Source of the DNA: Ligilactobacillus pabuli
GTDB taxonomy: Bacteria > Bacillota > Bacilli > Lactobacillales > Lactobacillaceae
Assembly: GCF_022836475.1 (NCBI RefSeq)
Contig: NZ_BQXH01000003.1
Coordinates: 89,987 to 153,986, forward strand
Length of the DNA stretch: 64,000 bases
Direction: 5' to 3'
A model generated the notes under the pieces. That model was not told the DNA's origin and searched no databases. It was given only the letters and a program-made list of their open reading frames with translations. This document shows, in pieces, positions 62,603 through 64,000 of the stretch. Made by a program: the position numbers and the translations under genes. Each line of letters starts with the position of its first letter. Within the stretch, counting starts at the first letter, position 1.

Positions 62603-63184
62603 ATGAATTATCCACAAGCTGATCTAAGCCAAGTTACTGGCCCTAAAGCTTTGATCGATACTACTAAGGGACAGATCTTAATTCAATTGTTTCCAGACCA
62701 GGCACCAAAAACTGTCCAAAACTTTGTAAGTTTGGCAGAAGACCACTATTACGATGGCACGATCTTTCACCGTGTGATTCCAGAATTTATGATTCAAGGC
62801 GGCGATCCAACCGGAACAGGGATGGGTGGACAAAGTAGTTTTGGTACACCATTTGAAGACGAATTTTCTGCTGAAGTCTTTAACTTACGGGGCGCATTGT
62901 CGATGGCTAATGCTGGTCCTAATACTAACGGCAGCCAATTTTTCGTGGTTCAAAGCACCAAAGTTCCCGCTGACATGATCCAACAGATGCAAGCAGCAGG
63001 CTATCCAAATGAAGTCGTTGAAATGTATCAAAATGGTGGGACTCCATGGTTAGATCATCGTCATACCGTTTTTGGTCAGGTTATTGAAGGTTTAGACGTT
63101 GTTGATCAAATTGCAACTGCTAAAACTGGAATGCAAGATAAACCAGTTGAAGAAATTAAGATCAATAGTGTTGTTATTAAATAA
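62603..63184 (+). CDS. ppiB: cyclophilin-type peptidyl-prolyl cis-trans isomerase
   Basis: 193 aa. FHRVIPEFMIQGGDPTGTG, MANAGPNTNGSQFFV and WLDHRHTVFGQVIEG are the cyclophilin active-site blocks (Arg, Phe, Gln, Trp, His). No signal peptide, so cytoplasmic. ATG 62603 is 7 nt after GAGGAG; the frame open from 62585 begins upstream of that site. Followed after 34 bp by the S1 gene. Confidence 0.95.
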   Translation: MNYPQADLSQVTGPKALIDTTKGQILIQLFPDQAPKTVQNFVSLAEDHYYDGTIFHRVIPEFMIQGGDPTGTGMGGQSSFGTPFEDEFSAEVFNLRGALSMANAGPNTNGSQFFVVQSTKVPADMIQQMQAAGYPNEVVEMYQNGGTPWLDHRHTVFGQVIEGLDVVDQIATAKTGMQDKPVEEIKINSVVIK

Positions 63185-63218
63185 CGGATTATGTAGTTTT
63201 TCATAAATGGAGGATTGT

Positions 63219-63611
63219 ATGTCAGATTATCGAATTGGGCAGGTTATCACCGGCCAGGTAACTGGCATTCAGCCATATGGAGCTTTTGTTGCACTGGATG
63301 AGCAGACACAAGGGTTGATTCATATTTCTGAATGCCACCATGGTTTCGTTGATGACGTTAATAAGTTTTTAAAAGTAGGTGAAGAGGTCACAGTGATGGT
63401 GATCGATATCGATTTATATACGGGCAAGATCTCTTTATCTATTCGTTGTCTAGAAAAACCGTTTGATTTTTCGCAACCGCGTAAACGAGCTAGGTTCCAG
63501 CATAAAAAGTATTGGACTGATTGCAGCGTTTCAACCGGCTTTAAGCCTATCAGCCAACGGTTAGACCAGTGGGTTGAAGAGGCCTTAGAAAATATTTCGG
63601 CAGAAAAGTAA
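63219..63611 (+). CDS. S1-domain RNA-binding protein (CvfD/GSP13 type)
   Basis: 130 aa. S1 domain at residues 5-75 (GQVITGQVTGIQPYGAFVAL, GLIHISECHHGFVDDV, GEEVTVMVIDID, GKISLSIR) and a short charged tail. Related proteins (YugI/GSP13, CvfD) act in stress and post-transcriptional control; ribosome association is known for some. ATG 63219 after TGGAGG. Confidence 0.88.
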   Translation: MSDYRIGQVITGQVTGIQPYGAFVALDEQTQGLIHISECHHGFVDDVNKFLKVGEEVTVMVIDIDLYTGKISLSIRCLEKPFDFSQPRKRARFQHKKYWTDCSVSTGFKPISQRLDQWVEEALENISAEK

Positions 63612-63619
63612 AAAAATAC

Positions 63620-63649
63620 TTGACCTTTGGTGGTAAATGCTGGTATTAT
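63620..63649 (+). promoter_or_regulatory. rRNA operon promoter P1 (weak)
   Basis: TTGACC, 18-bp spacer, TATTAT, directly after the S1 gene. Confidence 0.5.
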
Positions 63650-63707
63650 ATTTCTTGTCGCTTGCGACAGATAAAAATAAATGAATAAACAAATTTTAAA
63701 ATATTTG

Positions 63708-63736
63708 TTGACATTTAATTAAATTGATGATAAACT
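63708..63736 (+). promoter_or_regulatory. rRNA operon promoter P2
   Basis: TTGACA, 17-bp spacer, TAAACT, preceded by an AT-rich UP-like stretch. Confidence 0.75.
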
Positions 63737-63815
63737 TTATGAGTTGACAAATTACTGGTGATTGATTCTTGATCGGATCAATCAAAAATAAATTTGTTAA
63801 CTATGAAAAAAGTAC

Positions 63816-63844
63816 GTGACAAGCAATTGAGAAGCTGATATAAT
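63816..63844 (+). promoter_or_regulatory. rRNA operon promoter P3
   Basis: GTGACA, 17-bp spacer, TATAAT. Tandem promoters are usual for rrn operons. Confidence 0.75.
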
Positions 63845-64000
63845 TATTGAGGTTGTGATTGAGCTTTTAAGAAGCTTGATTCAATCGAGTAGATCTTTGA
63901 AAACTGAACAAAGTTTCGACAAATCAAATGTGTGAGGTCACTGATCTTATGATCAGTGCAAAAAAACATTTGCGAAGTCAATTTCGCTAGTAAAATTTAT
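63845..64000 (+). other. 16S rRNA leader (rrn operon, gene begins beyond window)
   Basis: Contains the boxA-like ATCTTTGAAAACTGAACAA and the typical lactobacillar leader TTTCGACAAATC, a hairpin CACTGATC-TTAT-GATCAGTG (63939-63958), and GCGAAGTCAATTTCGC. The 16S start (AGAGTTTGATC) is not yet reached. Confidence 0.8.

Overview
The window is a gene-dense stretch of a low-to-moderate-GC Gram-positive chromosome, almost certainly a member of the Lactobacillaceae. The evidence is gene content and order: the cggR-gap-pgk-tpiA glycolytic run next to secG-rnr-smpB, divergent pepQ/ccpA, the cdaA-cdaR-glmM c-di-AMP/cell-wall operon, the comGA-GG pseudopilus operon followed by a YtxK-type methyltransferase, a sigma-54 gene, AGGAGG ribosome sites with many TTG and GTG starts, and a tmRNA tag ending YALAA. 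No phage, insertion sequence, plasmid gene, CRISPR array or broken gene is visible. I could not identify the species.

Layout. 1-7 kb: 3' end of uvrA, luxS, serine dehydratase sdaAB-sdaAA, and the rapZ-yvcK-whiA cluster. 8-10.5 kb: clpP with a CtsR operator, tRNA-Arg(CCG), rpoN. 10.6-18.6 kb: cggR, gap, pgk, tpiA, secG, rnr, smpB; enolase, often next to tpiA, is absent here. 18.7-24.7 kb: LURP-one-type protein, Cof-type HAD phosphatase, ung, pta, tsaE, a DEDDh exonuclease, murB. 24.7-30.3 kb: DUF1361 membrane protein, cdaA-cdaR-glmM, a small membrane protein, a candidate small RNA and a small unknown gene. 30.6-35.7 kb: phosphate uptake operon pstS-C-A-B1-B2-phoU behind TTTACA repeats that look like a PhoP box. 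35.8-45.2 kb: fba, DUF1836 regulator, TrhA/hemolysin III, ArsR regulator, RNase HI, quinone oxidoreductase, a 59-aa ORF, tmRNA, LTA synthase, pgi and a CbpB-like CBS protein. 45.2-51.3 kb: MscS channel, DUF948/YtxH envelope pair, pepQ, ccpA, yebC. 51.3-56.2 kb: comG operon and methyltransferase. 56.3-63.6 kb: two metallophosphoesterases, YutD, HAD phosphatase, DUF1461, DedA, ferredoxin-NADP reductase, cyclophilin, S1 protein. The last 0.4 kb is the promoter and leader region of an rRNA operon whose 16S gene begins beyond the window.

How the genes work together. Much of the window is central carbon flow (gap, pgk, tpiA, fba, pgi, pta) with its regulators CggR, CcpA and YvcK. The second theme is the envelope and c-di-AMP (cdaA/R, glmM, murB, ltaS, CbpB, MscS). 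The third is RNA and protein quality control (rnr, smpB, tmRNA, clpP, ppiB).

The most unusual feature is a family of about 120-bp intergenic elements: seven clear copies, one diverged copy and one fragment in four places. They fold into long hairpins in which the stems change in a compensating way while the unpaired motifs stay constant, the pattern expected of a selected RNA or single-stranded DNA structure. The second is a compact unit at 29744-29863 with its own promoter, an overlapping cre-like site and a strong terminator, which looks like an independent small RNA gene.
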